NCBI RefSeq assembly: GCF_018417595.1
Contig: NZ_CP070982.1
Coordinates: 893,501-957,500 of the forward strand
Source: Pseudomonas entomophila
Lineage (GTDB): Bacteria > Pseudomonadota > Gammaproteobacteria > Pseudomonadales > Pseudomonadaceae
Length of the DNA stretch: 64,000 nucleotides
Reading direction: 5' to 3'
The stretch's first letter is position 1, and every line of letters begins with the position of its first letter. Of this stretch, positions 48,834 to 57,833 are shown in pieces. Made by a program: the position numbers and the translations under genes. The notes beneath the pieces were generated by a model, which saw only the letters and a list, made by a program, of their open reading frames with translations, had not been told where the DNA came from and searched no databases.

Positions 48834-49440
48834 TTAACGCGTCTCCACAATCTACAGCACCTAATTGACAGCATAGGAACCCTGGGGTCGCCAGGATCGC
48901 CATGTCCGACTCTTCGCAGTTCTTGCAACTCCAGCGGACACCGCCAATCAGTCTTGGGTGTTCAGGTATTGAACGCCGTTTGCCACGGGTGCGGCAATTC
49001 GACTTATGGTCAAGGGGCCCGTCGTGCGTTATGGATCGGCCTCAGGCTCCTATCCTGCAGGAGCACTTGCGCCGTCTGCTCAGGGCTGTTTGTGAATCAT
49101 CTGCCGCTTTTACACATGCCAGACTGTTCATTTGCTCGCCACACTCTCGTGAAGTTGTGAAAAACCGTTTTTTTCACGCTCTTTTGGAGTCGTGAACCTC
49201 AAAAGTGGACTGCGCGATGGCAACCCGCAGGTTCATGCGAAGCAGAAGGCCGGAAACAGCAGGCACGACAGCCAATGCAAGACCTGAGTGGAAGGCTCTC
49301 TGTGGGCGAAGCGTCGAGGGTGCCGGGGTCAATCGGCGAATGCGGGGCCCGATCAGGAGACGTCCTTATAATCGGGGGGAGATTATAACGAGGTCGCGGG
49401 CAGAAAGGTCATGCTTCTTGGGTTTTTATTGCAGCGTTTG
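48834..49440. other. 607-base gap upstream of mqo
   Basis: No gene can be supported. The 70 bases next to mqo contain likely promoter parts (minus strand CTATGCTGTCAATTAGG). An inverted repeat with TATAAT in both directions lies at 49366-49388. The rest may be a long mqo leader or hold a small RNA. Confidence 0.45.
49366..49388. promoter_or_regulatory. Inverted repeat with TATAAT on both strands
   Basis: TTATAATC-GGGGGGA-GATTATAA: perfect 8-base arms. Each arm contains TATAAT in its own direction, so it could be a pair of facing -10 boxes or an operator. No gene start is close on either side. Confidence 0.35.
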
Positions 49441-49674
49441 TCAGGCAGACAGGGTGCGTTGCTGCCAACGACGCCTTGCAGGGGTGCAAAGGCGGGCGCT
49501 GGCCGGCAGCGGTTGGCCCAGCCAGCCCAGGTGCGCCTCGTTGACCTGAACCCAGCCGCTGCCCGTGGGTGGCAGGCTGCACTGCTTGAAACCCAGGCAG
49601 ATGCCGTCGCTGTCGAGGCGGGCGTAGGTGGCGTGGCGCGGGCGTTGCAGGAGCAGGTTCCAGAACGCGTTCAT
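49441..49674 (-). CDS. Small hypothetical protein
   Basis: 77 residues: MNAFWNLLLQRPRHATYARL, then DGICLGFKQC and GSGWVQVNEAHLGWLGQPLP. Basic, no membrane segment, no known domain. AGGA precedes ATG 49674. I recall similar small proteins in other Pseudomonas but no function. Opposed to the YajG gene, so the two promoters share the 145-base gap. Confidence 0.65.
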   Translation of the reverse strand: MNAFWNLLLQRPRHATYARLDSDGICLGFKQCSLPPTGSGWVQVNEAHLGWLGQPLPASARLCTPARRRWQQRTLSA

Positions 49675-49818
49675 GGCGGATGGTCCTGTGTGTTCGGGCT
49701 GACGCCAGCATAGCGCGCAGGTCATGAAACCATTGTGACAGGCGGGAAAGCCCGATGGCTGGCCTGTGGCGTGCTGGGTATACTGTGGGCCTTTGCCGCT
49801 TTTTCTGGAGAAACGCGC

Positions 49819-50403
49819 ATGTTGCAACGTCTGTTGGTCGGTTTGTTCGCGGTAGCCAGCCTGAGCCTGGCCGGTTGTGCCCACAGCCCGCAACAACTCA
49901 GCCCGCAACCCAAGCTAACGCAACAGTTGGCCCCGGTCGGCCACGGCCAGCCGGTGGTGGTCAAGGTGGTCGACGGGCGTGCCTCGCAATCGCTGGGCAC
50001 CCGGGGTGGCATGTACCCCGAGACCAGCACCATTACCGTCAATGGCAATGATGTCGTGCCCAAGCTGCAGGCCCAGGCCGAGGCGGCGGTGCGCCTGCTC
50101 GGCTTCACCCCGACCCCCAACGCCTACAACGCGCCGCAGCTGACCGTCACGCTGGCTGAACTGAAGTACCAGTCGCCCAAGGACAAGATGTACGTGACCG
50201 AGGCGACCATCGGCGCCACCTTCCGCGCCGACGTGTCGAACGCCAACCGCCGCTACAGCGGCCGTTACGGTGCCTCGCTGGACCAGCGCTTCGGCATGGC
50301 GCCGAACCAGGAAACCAACACCAAGCTGGTCAGCGACGTGCTCAGCGATGCCCTGACCCGCCTGTTCAAGGACCCGACCGTCGGTCAGGTGCTGGGCGAG
50401 TAA
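49819..50403 (+). CDS. yajG: YajG family lipoprotein
   Basis: 194 residues with a lipoprotein signal ending LAGC (Cys20). The mature part (VVVKVVDGRASQSLGTRGG, LTVTLAELKYQSPKD, RRYSGRYGASLDQRFG) matches YajG-type lipoproteins. Role unknown; outer-membrane location is inferred. Start: ATG 49819 gives a proper lipoprotein signal; earlier in-frame starts do not. Confidence 0.88.
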   Translation: MLQRLLVGLFAVASLSLAGCAHSPQQLSPQPKLTQQLAPVGHGQPVVVKVVDGRASQSLGTRGGMYPETSTITVNGNDVVPKLQAQAEAAVRLLGFTPTPNAYNAPQLTVTLAELKYQSPKDKMYVTEATIGATFRADVSNANRRYSGRYGASLDQRFGMAPNQETNTKLVSDVLSDALTRLFKDPTVGQVLGE

Positions 50404-50423
50404 GGCTGTTGCAATGAAGAAAA

Positions 50424-50455
50424 CCCGCCGCCTGTGATCAGGCGGCGGGTTTTTT
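50424..50455 (+). terminator. Terminator of yajG
   Basis: CCCGCCGCCTG, loop TGAT, CAGGCGGCGGG followed by TTTTTTG, 21 bases after the stop. An A-run precedes it, so it may also work for the opposite strand. Confidence 0.92.
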
Positions 50456-50469
50456 GTTGCCTGTAGCGG

Positions 50470-50560
50470 ACTATTCGCCGGCACGCCGGCTCCTGCGGGT
50501 GTGGCGTTAGCCTTGAGGCTGGCGCGAGCCCTGTGGGAGCGGGTTTACCCGCGAAGAGGT
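50470..50560. repeat. Two REP units of different type
   Basis: ATTCGCCGGCACGCCGGCTC and, 31 bases on, CTGTGGGAGCGGGTTTACCC. The two heads are not complementary, so this is not a normal inverted pair. Confidence 0.7.
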
Positions 50561-50569
50561 CCATGCAGG

Positions 50570-50776
50570 TCAGGCGGCCAGTACATTGAAATCCAGCAGG
50601 CTGATGCCGGTCTGTGCATCGACCTCTGGCAGGTCGTGGTGGGCATGGCCGCCCAGCGCGCAGTAGACCAGCCACTGGCGGTCCTGGACATTGATGGCGA
50701 AGCCGTCGATCAGCGCCTGCTGTTCGTCGCTCTGGGCCACGAGGTAGAGGCGGTCCTGGTTTTCGGCGTGCAGCAT
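50570..50776 (-). CDS. Small hypothetical protein
   Basis: 68 residues: MLHAENQDRLYLVAQSDEQQ, then RQWLVYCALGGHAHHDLPEV and ISLLDFNVL. Acidic and soluble; no domain recognised. GGAG before ATG 50776 supports the start. Lies opposite the small membrane protein gene, with a shared 157-base promoter gap. Confidence 0.65.
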   Translation of the reverse strand: MLHAENQDRLYLVAQSDEQQALIDGFAINVQDRQWLVYCALGGHAHHDLPEVDAQTGISLLDFNVLAA

Positions 50777-50933
50777 GACAAGCTCCGGTTCGGTTGAAGG
50801 CCGACAGGGTGGCCTGTCCTGATGACGAGCGTGTGACAGATGAAATTTACCGCAGTTGGTCGCAAAGTCGGGGCGGTACTCGTGGGCTTGGGTAGAATGC
50901 CGGGCTTTGCCGTCGTGATACCGAGGTCGCGCA

Positions 50934-51194
50934 ATGTCGTTGCAAGTGCTCTGGGGCTTCCTGGCCGCCCATCCCGCCAAGCTGATCAACCTGCTGGCCC
51001 TGCTGGTCACCTGCCCGGGCGGCCTGTTGCTGCACAGTGCCCGGCGCCGGGCGAGCATGGCCCGCGAAAGCCTGGCGGTGGATGAAGGCGTGGTGGATGC
51101 GCTGGAGCAGCGGATACCGCGCTATTACTACATCCTGGGCTTCTGCTGCCTGGCGATGGCCTTGCTGCTGTCCTGGTTCAGTACCTGGGTCTGA
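50934..51194 (+). CDS. Small two-helix membrane protein
   Basis: 86 residues. Two hydrophobic segments (LINLLALLVTCPGGLLL and YYILGFCCLAMALLLSWFST) flank a short charged loop (RRRASMARESLAVDEGVVDA). ATG 50934 has GAGG upstream. No family recognised; inner-membrane protein by inference. Confidence 0.7.
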   Translation: MSLQVLWGFLAAHPAKLINLLALLVTCPGGLLLHSARRRASMARESLAVDEGVVDALEQRIPRYYYILGFCCLAMALLLSWFSTWV

Positions 51195-51210
51195 ACCGCT
51201 GACGCCTACC

Positions 51211-51298
51211 CTGTAGGAGCGGCTTCAGCCGCGATGCAGGCAACTCGGTGCCTGGCACCCGCTTCGCGGGTGATCGCGGCTAAAGCCGCTCCTACAGG
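51211..51298. repeat. REP pair (inverted)
   Basis: CTGTAGGAGCGGCTTCAGCC and GGCTAAAGCCGCTCCTACAG around a linker with CGGTGCCTGGCACCCGC. The linker closely resembles those at 9662 and 53685. Confidence 0.85.
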
Positions 51299-51305
51299 TG
51301 CGCTG

Positions 51306-52472
51306 TCAGGCTGAAGCCGGCTGACGCTTCACCTGATACTGGTTACGCACCGGCGTCGCGTACTGCTGCACCAGATACGGTTGATGCTCCGCCGGGCAGG
51401 CATCCAGCCGGCGTTGCCACTCTTCCTTCGCCTTGGCCAGCTCATCGGCCGGGAACAGCGTCTCGGCGCCCGGCACTTCCAGCGCCGCGTCCTTCTCCGC
51501 CCACATTGCATAGGCCAGGTAGTGCACCGGGAACAACCGGTAGCCGCCGAGAATCTGCCGATCGATGGCCTGCGCCAGTTGCTTGGTGTCCTCGTGGTAC
51601 TCGGTCACCGGGGGCGCGAAGTTGATGTGCACCCGCCCTTTGTAGCCGGTGATGCCCTGGGCGATGCTGTTGTCATCCTCGCCCGGTGCCTTCTTGTAGG
51701 TGCCGGTGGTCGCGCGGATGTACAGCTCGCGGGCCTTGGCTTGGTCGCAGGGGTCGTATTCGTAGCTGATCGACACCGGAATCAGGTTCAGGCTCTGGAT
51801 CACCGCGCCGAACGGCTCGTCCTTGCGGCTCATGTGGAACATTTTGAGAATGGCCGAGTCGGTACGGTCGTCACCGTCCTTGGCGCGGCCCTCGGCCTGG
51901 GCGATCCAGATCGACGCGCCGTCATTGCGGATCGAGTGGTTGATGTAGGCCGACAGCAGCTGGTAGGCCGCCAGCTTCTCGCGGCGGCCGCTGATCGAGC
52001 GGTGCACGATGAAGCTCTTGTTCAGGCGCATCATGTCGCTGACGAACGGCTTCTGCAGCAGGTTGTCGCCGATGGCGATGCGCGGCGTGGGAAGGCCGGC
52101 GTGGTACACCGCGTAGTTGACGAAGGCCGGGTCCATGACGATGTCGCGGTGGTTGGCCAGGAACAGGTAGGCGGTGCCGGACTTGAGCTGTTCGACGCCG
52201 GTGTAGGTTACACCGTCGGTGGCGCGGTCGATGGTCCGGTCGACGTAGTACTCGACTTTATCCTGCAGCGTGGCGACGCATTGCACGCCCGCGAACTCCT
52301 GGCGCAGGCGCCGGGCGATCAGCGGTTTGAGCAGCCAGCCGAAGGCGCCCGCAGCGCGCGGGAAGCGGAAGTGGGTGAGGATATCGAGGAATGCCGGGTC
52401 GCTGAGCAGGCGCGCCAGAACGGTGGGCACTTCAGCGTCGTCGTACGGTCGGATGGCATCGAATTCGCCCAT
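51306..52472 (-). CDS. PlsC-like acyltransferase
   Basis: 388 residues. The acyltransferase motif NH-x4-D is in LFLANHRDIVMDPAF; EGRAKDGDDRTDSAILKM is the expected second block. It likely acylates glycerophosphate or a related lipid at the inner membrane. Longer than plain PlsC (about 245), with N- and C-terminal extensions. Start: two adjacent ATGs (52475, 52472); the second has better spacing from AAGAGAG. Confidence 0.85.
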   Translation of the reverse strand: MGEFDAIRPYDDAEVPTVLARLLSDPAFLDILTHFRFPRAAGAFGWLLKPLIARRLRQEFAGVQCVATLQDKVEYYVDRTIDRATDGVTYTGVEQLKSGTAYLFLANHRDIVMDPAFVNYAVYHAGLPTPRIAIGDNLLQKPFVSDMMRLNKSFIVHRSISGRREKLAAYQLLSAYINHSIRNDGASIWIAQAEGRAKDGDDRTDSAILKMFHMSRKDEPFGAVIQSLNLIPVSISYEYDPCDQAKARELYIRATTGTYKKAPGEDDNSIAQGITGYKGRVHINFAPPVTEYHEDTKQLAQAIDRQILGGYRLFPVHYLAYAMWAEKDAALEVPGAETLFPADELAKAKEEWQRRLDACPAEHQPYLVQQYATPVRNQYQVKRQPASA

Positions 52473-52597
52473 CATGCTCTCTTGTTGGAAACGGCTAGGG
52501 TAATAAGGTAGGGGTGGGGCCCGAAAAACGGCTCGGACACACGCAGGCCCTGTAAACAGACCGGCAATTATACGCACAAGTCACTCGGGAGGCCGCG

Positions 52598-52780
52598 ATG
52601 CTGGAAACTGCGATCTACGATTGTCCCTATTGCGGTGAAGAAGTCGAGACGACCGTGGACTTGTCCGGCGGCGATCAGGAGTACATCGAGGACTGCCAGG
52701 TCTGCTGCAAGCCCATCCGTTTCGTGCTGCAGGTGCATGGCGAGGAATGGATGCTGGACGTTTATGGCGAGAACGACTGA
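52598..52780 (+). CDS. CPXCG-motif small zinc-ribbon protein
   Basis: 60 residues. Four Cys in two pairs (CPYCG and CQVCC) form a zinc ribbon; the rest is ETAIYDCPYCGEEVETTVDL. Matches the family named for its CPxCG motif, function unknown. Its stop overlaps the ATG of the DUF2007 gene by one base, so the two are translationally coupled. Confidence 0.88.
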   Translation: MLETAIYDCPYCGEEVETTVDLSGGDQEYIEDCQVCCKPIRFVLQVHGEEWMLDVYGEND

Positions 52781-53040
52781 TGCAACGAATCTATGACCCG
52801 GAAAACCTGCTGGAGGCGCAGATGCTGGTGGGCATGCTGGCCAGCGAGGGTGTCGAAGTGCACCTGGTCGGGCGCGACCTGATGGGCGCCGTGGGCGAGC
52901 TGCCGATGCAGGGGCTGCTGGGCCTGGCGGTGCCCGATGAGCAAGCCGGTTACGCGCGGCAGTTGATCGATGCGTACAATGCTGCCCAGCCGCTTGTCGG
53001 CGAAGCGCCGGAGAGTTGTCCCGGTACCCTGATCTGCTAG
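52780..53040 (+). CDS. DUF2007 family protein (putative signal transducer)
   Basis: 86 residues: MQRIYDPENLLEAQMLVGML, then EGVEVHLVGRDLMGAVGELP and GLAVPDEQAGYARQLI. This is the small alpha/beta DUF2007 fold related to P-II-like proteins. ATG 52780 overlaps the previous stop (TGATG). Function unknown. Confidence 0.87.
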   Translation: MQRIYDPENLLEAQMLVGMLASEGVEVHLVGRDLMGAVGELPMQGLLGLAVPDEQAGYARQLIDAYNAAQPLVGEAPESCPGTLIC

Positions 53041-53055
53041 GTTCTGAAATCGCCC

Positions 53056-53676
53056 ATGTGTGGACGCTACGCCCTGTTTCGCTGGACCCAGGCCTTCGCC
53101 GGCCTGCCCGGTTTCCCTTCGAGCCAGCAGGCCCAATGGAACATCTCGCCCGGCGCCACGGTGCTGATCCAGCGCCAGCTCGATGGCCAGATGCAACTGG
53201 CCAGCGCCCGCTGGGGGCTTACCCCGGCCTGGTTGACCGACCTGTCGCGCACGCCGGCCCAGGCCCGCGCCGAAACCCTCGCCGAGCAACCCATGTTTCG
53301 TGACGCGCTGCGCCAGCGGCGCTGCCTGATGCCGGCCAACGGTTTCTACGAATGGCGCGGCACGGCGCGCAAACGCCCTTACTGGGTGACGCCGGGGGAG
53401 GGGGCTTCGCTGTTCTTCGCGGCGGTGTGGGAAGTCTATCCGGTGCAGGAGCAGGCGTGGCTGAGCTGTGCCGTGGTGACGCAAGCGGCGATGAACCAGC
53501 GTCGGCCGTTGATCCTGGATGAGGCCGAGCAGGCGATCTGGCTGGATCCGCAGACGCCGCTGGCGCGGCTGCACGAGTTGCTGGCCAAGCCGCCGACCGC
53601 CTTGCGCGAAAGGGCGTTGGCGTATTTCGTCAACGATCCGAAGCTCAATGGGCCGGAGTGCCTGACGCCGGCTTGA
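53056..53676 (+). CDS. SRAP-domain protein (YedK/HMCES-like) with altered active site
   Basis: 206 residues. SRAP proteins crosslink to abasic sites in single-stranded DNA through Cys2 to shield them. Cys2 (MCGRYAL) and the Glu of PANGFYEW (Glu99) are present. The Asn of the INARVET motif is Gln69 (AQARAET), and the His of IHDRRPL is Asn147 (MNQRRPL). YedK uses that Asn and His in binding and release, so crosslinking may be slower or less reversible here. The gene follows the DUF2007 gene by 15 bases. Confidence 0.88.
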   Translation: MCGRYALFRWTQAFAGLPGFPSSQQAQWNISPGATVLIQRQLDGQMQLASARWGLTPAWLTDLSRTPAQARAETLAEQPMFRDALRQRRCLMPANGFYEWRGTARKRPYWVTPGEGASLFFAAVWEVYPVQEQAWLSCAVVTQAAMNQRRPLILDEAEQAIWLDPQTPLARLHELLAKPPTALRERALAYFVNDPKLNGPECLTPA

Positions 53677-53684
53677 GCAGCGCA

Positions 53685-53772
53685 CTGTAGGAGCGGCTTT
53701 AGCCGCGATACAAACGACGCGGTGCCTGGCACCGGCATTGCCGGTGCTCGCGGCTGAAGCCGCTCCTACAGG
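53685..53772. repeat. REP pair (inverted)
   Basis: CTGTAGGAGCGGCTTTAGCC and GGCTGAAGCCGCTCCTACAG with a linker holding GGTGCCTGGCACCGGC. Between the convergent SRAP and chemoreceptor genes. Confidence 0.85.
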
Positions 53773-53783
53773 TTTGCTGCATT

Positions 53784-55925
53784 TCAGACCCTGAACTGAT
53801 TGATCAGGCGCCGTTGCTGCTCTGCCAGCTTGGTCAGCTCGGCGCTCGCCTGGCTCGACTCGTCGGCGCCACCGGCCACCTCGCCGGCCACCTGGCCGAT
53901 GTTGATCACGTTGCGGTTGATATCCTCGGCCACTGCACTTTGCTCTTCGGCGGCGCTGGCGATCTGGGTGTTCATGTCGTTGATCACCGACACGGCCTGG
54001 GTGATGCTCTCCAGCGATTCTGCGGCGCGGCTGGCCTGCTGCACGCTGACATCGGTCTTGCCCTGGCTTTCCTCCATCACCCGCACCACTTCCCGCGTGC
54101 CTTGCTGCAACTGCTGGATCATCTGCTGGATTTCTTCGGTGGCCTGCTGGGTTTTCTGCGCCAGGTTGCGCACCTCGTCGGCGACCACGGCGAAGCCACG
54201 GCCTTGCTCGCCGGCCCGGGCGGCCTCGATGGCTGCGTTGAGTGCCAGCAGGTTGGTCTGCTCGGCGATCGCGCGGATGGCCACCAGGATGGCGTTGATG
54301 TTCTCGCTGTCGCGGGCCAGGTCCTGGACCACGGTGACGGCGCGGCCGATTTCGGTGGCCAGGGCACTGATCGAGTGCGAGGTGCCGCGCACGATATCCA
54401 GGCCTTCGTTGGCGGCGCGGTCGGCGTCGCTGGCGGCCTGGGCCGCCTGGGTGGCGTTGCGCGCCACATCCTGGGCCGTGGCGGTCATTTCGTGCACGGC
54501 GGTGGCCACCTGGTCGATCTCGGCCATCTGCTTGTGCACGCCCTGGTTGGTACGGATGGCGATGTCGGCGGTATGCTCCGACGAGTCGCTGACCTTCTGC
54601 ACCGAACTGACCACCTGGCTGATCATCGTCTGCAACTTGGCCAGGAAGGTGTTGAAGCCCTTGGCGATGGCGCCCAGCTCGTCGGCGCGGTCGCTTTGCA
54701 GGCGGCGGGTCAGGTCACCCTCGCCCTGGGCGATGTCGTCGAGCATGGCGACCATCTGCCTGAGCGGTCGGGCAATGCCGTGCGCCAGCAGCCAGATCAC
54801 CAGCAGGCCCAGGGCGGCGATGCCCAGGCCGACCACGGTCATGCCGGCGATATCGGTGCGGCGTTGTTCGGCCAGGTCTTTCTGCAACTGGTTGACGTTG
54901 GCCATGACGGTACTGAGCGGCAGTTCCAGCAGCAGGGTCCAGCGGGCGTCGGTGCTGGCCACTTTGAACGGCAGGTACAGCTCGATGCGGTCCTTGGCGG
55001 TCTGGACCTTGTAGTGCAGGTCTTCGCCGACGAGGTTCTTGAGGGTGCTCGCTTCGTCGGCGTCCAGCACGTCGCTGGCCTTTTCGCCGAACTTGGCCGG
55101 GTCACGGGTGTAGGCCACCAGGCGACCGTTGCCCGACACCAGGGCCAGTTCGCCGGCGCCATTGTAGAGCTGGCGATCGGCGGCGTTGAGCAGGTCCTGG
55201 ATGAAGTTCACCGACAGGTCGGCACCGGCCATGCCCTTGAACTGGCCGTCGACCATGATCGGCTCGACGAAGGACGCGAGCATGACCATCTTGTCGCCCA
55301 CTTTATAAGGGGCCGGGTCGATCACGCAGGCTTTCTTCGACTCTTTCGGGCACAGGTAGTACTCGCTGGCGCGCACGCCGGTGGCCAGTACGGTGCGGTC
55401 GTCGACGTCGGCCAGCTTGTCCTGGCCAAGGCTGCCATCGCCGTTGCGGAACCACCAGGGCAGGAAGCGGCCGCTGGCGCTGTCGATGCCGACCATGCTG
55501 CTGCCGACATAGCGGGCATCGTCGTGGTCGAGGGCGTTCGGCTCCCAGCCCAGATAGGCGCCGAGCACGCTCGGGTTGGCCTCGACGGTGCGCTTGAGCT
55601 GGTTGATCAGGTGTTCGCGCTCGACCCGCATCAGTGGCCGGCCGTCGGCGCCTTGCATGCCGATCATTGCGTTGCCGGTGGCCAGGCCACGGGCGATCGA
55701 CAGCGGTGCCTCCAGGCCGCGCTGGATCTCGCTGACCTGGGTGCGGGCCAGCGCCGACAGGCGCTGTTCGATCACGCTTTCGAACTGTTGCTGGGTGCGT
55801 TGCTGTACCAGCGCCTGGGTGCGTTCGCCGGAGTACACGGCATAGAGCACCAGGGCGGCGACAATGCTCAGCACGATGGCACCGGCCAGGGCGGCCACGG
55901 AAAACTGGATCGACTTGAACTTCAT
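53784..55925 (-). CDS. Methyl-accepting chemotaxis protein (dCache sensor)
   Basis: 713 residues. TM1 is about 10-32; a double-Cache periplasmic domain covers about 40-345 ([38 protein letters not shown]); TM2 is [18 protein letters not shown]; then HAMP and the signalling hairpin with the conserved [20 protein letters not shown]. There is no C-terminal CheR-docking pentapeptide. The ligand cannot be deduced. Start: ATG 55925 with GGAG; the frame to 55943 is less likely. Confidence 0.93.
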   Translation of the reverse strand: MKFKSIQFSVAALAGAIVLSIVAALVLYAVYSGERTQALVQQRTQQQFESVIEQRLSALARTQVSEIQRGLEAPLSIARGLATGNAMIGMQGADGRPLMRVEREHLINQLKRTVEANPSVLGAYLGWEPNALDHDDARYVGSSMVGIDSASGRFLPWWFRNGDGSLGQDKLADVDDRTVLATGVRASEYYLCPKESKKACVIDPAPYKVGDKMVMLASFVEPIMVDGQFKGMAGADLSVNFIQDLLNAADRQLYNGAGELALVSGNGRLVAYTRDPAKFGEKASDVLDADEASTLKNLVGEDLHYKVQTAKDRIELYLPFKVASTDARWTLLLELPLSTVMANVNQLQKDLAEQRRTDIAGMTVVGLGIAALGLLVIWLLAHGIARPLRQMVAMLDDIAQGEGDLTRRLQSDRADELGAIAKGFNTFLAKLQTMISQVVSSVQKVSDSSEHTADIAIRTNQGVHKQMAEIDQVATAVHEMTATAQDVARNATQAAQAASDADRAANEGLDIVRGTSHSISALATEIGRAVTVVQDLARDSENINAILVAIRAIAEQTNLLALNAAIEAARAGEQGRGFAVVADEVRNLAQKTQQATEEIQQMIQQLQQGTREVVRVMEESQGKTDVSVQQASRAAESLESITQAVSVINDMNTQIASAAEEQSAVAEDINRNVINIGQVAGEVAGGADESSQASAELTKLAEQQRRLINQFRV

Positions 55926-56076
55926 GGAAGGCTCCGCGCGCAAGGAGGTCGTGTCCCCGGGTTATCGGCGGGCTAATACAAAAGCATGAGGGGTGGAGAG
56001 AAATCTTACCTGCGGCTCTGGCAGGGCCAGACGACTAGGCCTAGGATACGCGGCACGTAAAAAGGGAGTGTTTCAA

Positions 56077-56892
56077 ATGCGTAAGTCATTCGTTGTCAGT
56101 ATGTTGAGCGCCAGCGTCCTGCTGGGCGGCTGCCAGGCGGTCAATACCACCAGCGGTGGCGCCGTAGGCGTCGAGCGCAAGCAGTACATGTTCAGCATGC
56201 TCTCGACCGATGAGGTCAACCAGATGTACGCCCAGTCCTATCAGCAGACCCTCGGTGAGGCGTCGAGCAAGGGCGTCCTGGATAAAAGCAGCGCCGACGC
56301 CAAGCGCGTGCAGGCCATCGCCGATCGTCTGATCGCCCAGGCGCCACAGTTCCGGCCGGATGCCGCGCAGTGGAAATGGGAAGTCAACGTCATCAAGAGC
56401 GACGAACTGAACGCCAACTGCGGCCCGGGCGGCAAGATCATCGTCTATACCGGCCTGATCGATCAGCTCAAGCTTACTGACGCCGAGATCGCCGCGGTCA
56501 TGGGCCACGAGATTGCCCACGCCCTGCGCGAGCATGGCCGTGAAGCGATGTCCAAGGCCTATGGCGTGGAAATGGCCCGCCAGGGCGCCGGTGCGATCCT
56601 GGGCCTGGGCCAGGACAGCATGGCGCTGGCCGACACCGTGGTGAACTACGCCATGACCTTGCCCAACAGCCGCGCCAATGAAAACGAAGCCGACCTGATC
56701 GGCCTGGAACTGTCGGCCCGCGCCGGCTACGACCCGAACGCCGCGATCACCCTCTGGAACAAGATGAGCAAGGCGTCCGAAGGCGCGCCGCCTGAGTTCA
56801 TGAGCACGCACCCGGCTTCCAGCAGCCGTATCGCTTCGCTGCAGGCAGCCATTCCGAAGGTGATGCCGCTGTATCAGGCTGCCAAGAAGTAA
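56077..56892 (+). CDS. M48-family metalloprotease lipoprotein
   Basis: 271 residues. A lipoprotein signal ends LLGGC (Cys19). The zinc site is HEIAH (His144, Glu145, His148), with third ligand Glu204 in NENEADLIGLE. Related to E. coli LoiP/YcaL, outer-membrane quality-control proteases. Start: ATG 56077 with AAGGGAG; an earlier start at 55993 would spoil the lipoprotein signal. Confidence 0.93.
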   Translation: MRKSFVVSMLSASVLLGGCQAVNTTSGGAVGVERKQYMFSMLSTDEVNQMYAQSYQQTLGEASSKGVLDKSSADAKRVQAIADRLIAQAPQFRPDAAQWKWEVNVIKSDELNANCGPGGKIIVYTGLIDQLKLTDAEIAAVMGHEIAHALREHGREAMSKAYGVEMARQGAGAILGLGQDSMALADTVVNYAMTLPNSRANENEADLIGLELSARAGYDPNAAITLWNKMSKASEGAPPEFMSTHPASSSRIASLQAAIPKVMPLYQAAKK

Positions 56893-56902
56893 GTCGCCGG
56901 GC

Positions 56903-56994
56903 CCCTGTAGGAGCCGGCTTTACCGGCGAACACCGGCAAAGCCGGTGCCATGCACCGCGGTGTCTGGTTCGCCAGCAAGGCTGGCTCCTACAGG
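56903..56994. repeat. REP pair (inverted)
   Basis: CTGTAGGAGCCGGCTTTACC and CAGCAAGGCTGGCTCCTACA with a linker CACCGGCAAAGCCGGTGCC. Between the convergent protease and exporter genes. Confidence 0.85.
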
Positions 56995-56998
56995 GTCT

Positions 56999-57586
56999 TC
57001 AGCCTATCCAGCCGCTGGTCTTCATCGCCGAATACACCGCGACGACGGCCAGCACGAAGAACGCCGCCGCCGCCAGGCGACGGATCAGCGTCAACGGCAG
57101 TTTCTCCGCGGCGAAATTGCCCGCCAGCACCACCGGCACGTTGGCAATCAGCATGCCCAGGGTGGTACCGATGATCACCATGATCAGGTGCGGGTACTGG
57201 GCCGCCAGCATCACCGTGGCGACCTGGGTCTTGTCGCCGATCTCGGCCAGGAAGAAGGCGATCAACGTGGTCAGGAACGGCCCGAAGCGTCGCGCGTTGC
57301 TGGTTTCGTCATCGTCCATCTTGTCTGGCACCAGGGTCCACAGCGCGGTGGCGGTGAAGCTCGCGGCGAGGATCCAGTGCAGCACGGATTCGGTGAAGAA
57401 GCTGCTGACCCAGGCACCCACGGCGCCCGCGGCGGCGTGGTTGGCCAGGGTGGCGGCGATGATGCCGGCGATGATCGGCCAGGGTTTGCGGAAGCGCGCC
57501 GCGAGGATGAGCGCGAGCAGCTGCGTCTTGTCGCCGATTTCGGCGAGGGCAACGATGGCGGTGGGGACGAGCAGAGATTCCAGCAT
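56999..57586 (-). CDS. TMEM165/Gdt1-family manganese exporter (MneA-type)
   Basis: 195 residues, six hydrophobic helices. The family signature E-x-G-D-K-T occurs twice (AEIGDKTQLLALIL and AEIGDKTQVATVML), one per half. Bacterial relatives export Mn2+. A yybP-ykoY Mn2+ riboswitch directly upstream supports this. AGGA is well spaced before ATG 57586, and a GC-rich stem in the leader ends next to it. Confidence 0.93.
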   Translation of the reverse strand: MLESLLVPTAIVALAEIGDKTQLLALILAARFRKPWPIIAGIIAATLANHAAAGAVGAWVSSFFTESVLHWILAASFTATALWTLVPDKMDDDETSNARRFGPFLTTLIAFFLAEIGDKTQVATVMLAAQYPHLIMVIIGTTLGMLIANVPVVLAGNFAAEKLPLTLIRRLAAAAFFVLAVVAVYSAMKTSGWIG

Positions 57587-57659
57587 CAGGATTCCTACGG
57601 GGGCGGGTCGACACGGCTATGACACGTACGACCTCCCCGCCCCGGGTAAGGTGTGCGTG

Positions 57660-57787
57660 TCATAGGTCTTGTCAAACCCTGGACCTGTCTGCGCAGATCG
57701 TGGGTCGCACGCGCCATGGCCTGTGGGCCAAGTGTGTTGACGCGTACCGGGCGAGCGGAGGGCTCGCGGGAGACTACTCCCCTAGGA
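57660..57787 (-). promoter_or_regulatory. yybP-ykoY manganese riboswitch
   Basis: Minus-strand leader of the exporter gene. It contains GGGGAGTAG (57774-57782), then CGCGTCAACACACTTGG, the two conserved loop regions of this riboswitch class. P1 is closed by TCCTAGG with CCTATGA, one mismatch. Downstream, GGGGCGGG (57636-57643 complement) can pair with CCCGCCCC (57600-57607 complement), ending 2-3 bases from the ribosome binding site, so the likely output is control of translation start: Mn2+ opens it. Confidence 0.88.
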
Positions 57788-57833
57788 CGGAGCGGATTCT
57801 GCCTACGCCGGGCGGTTTCGGCAAGCCCTGTTT

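Noticed and set aside
49205..49549. Open frame on the plus strand in the gap upstream of mqo
   Set aside because: Arg-rich composition, no ribosome binding site, and it overlaps the better supported small gene on the other strand.
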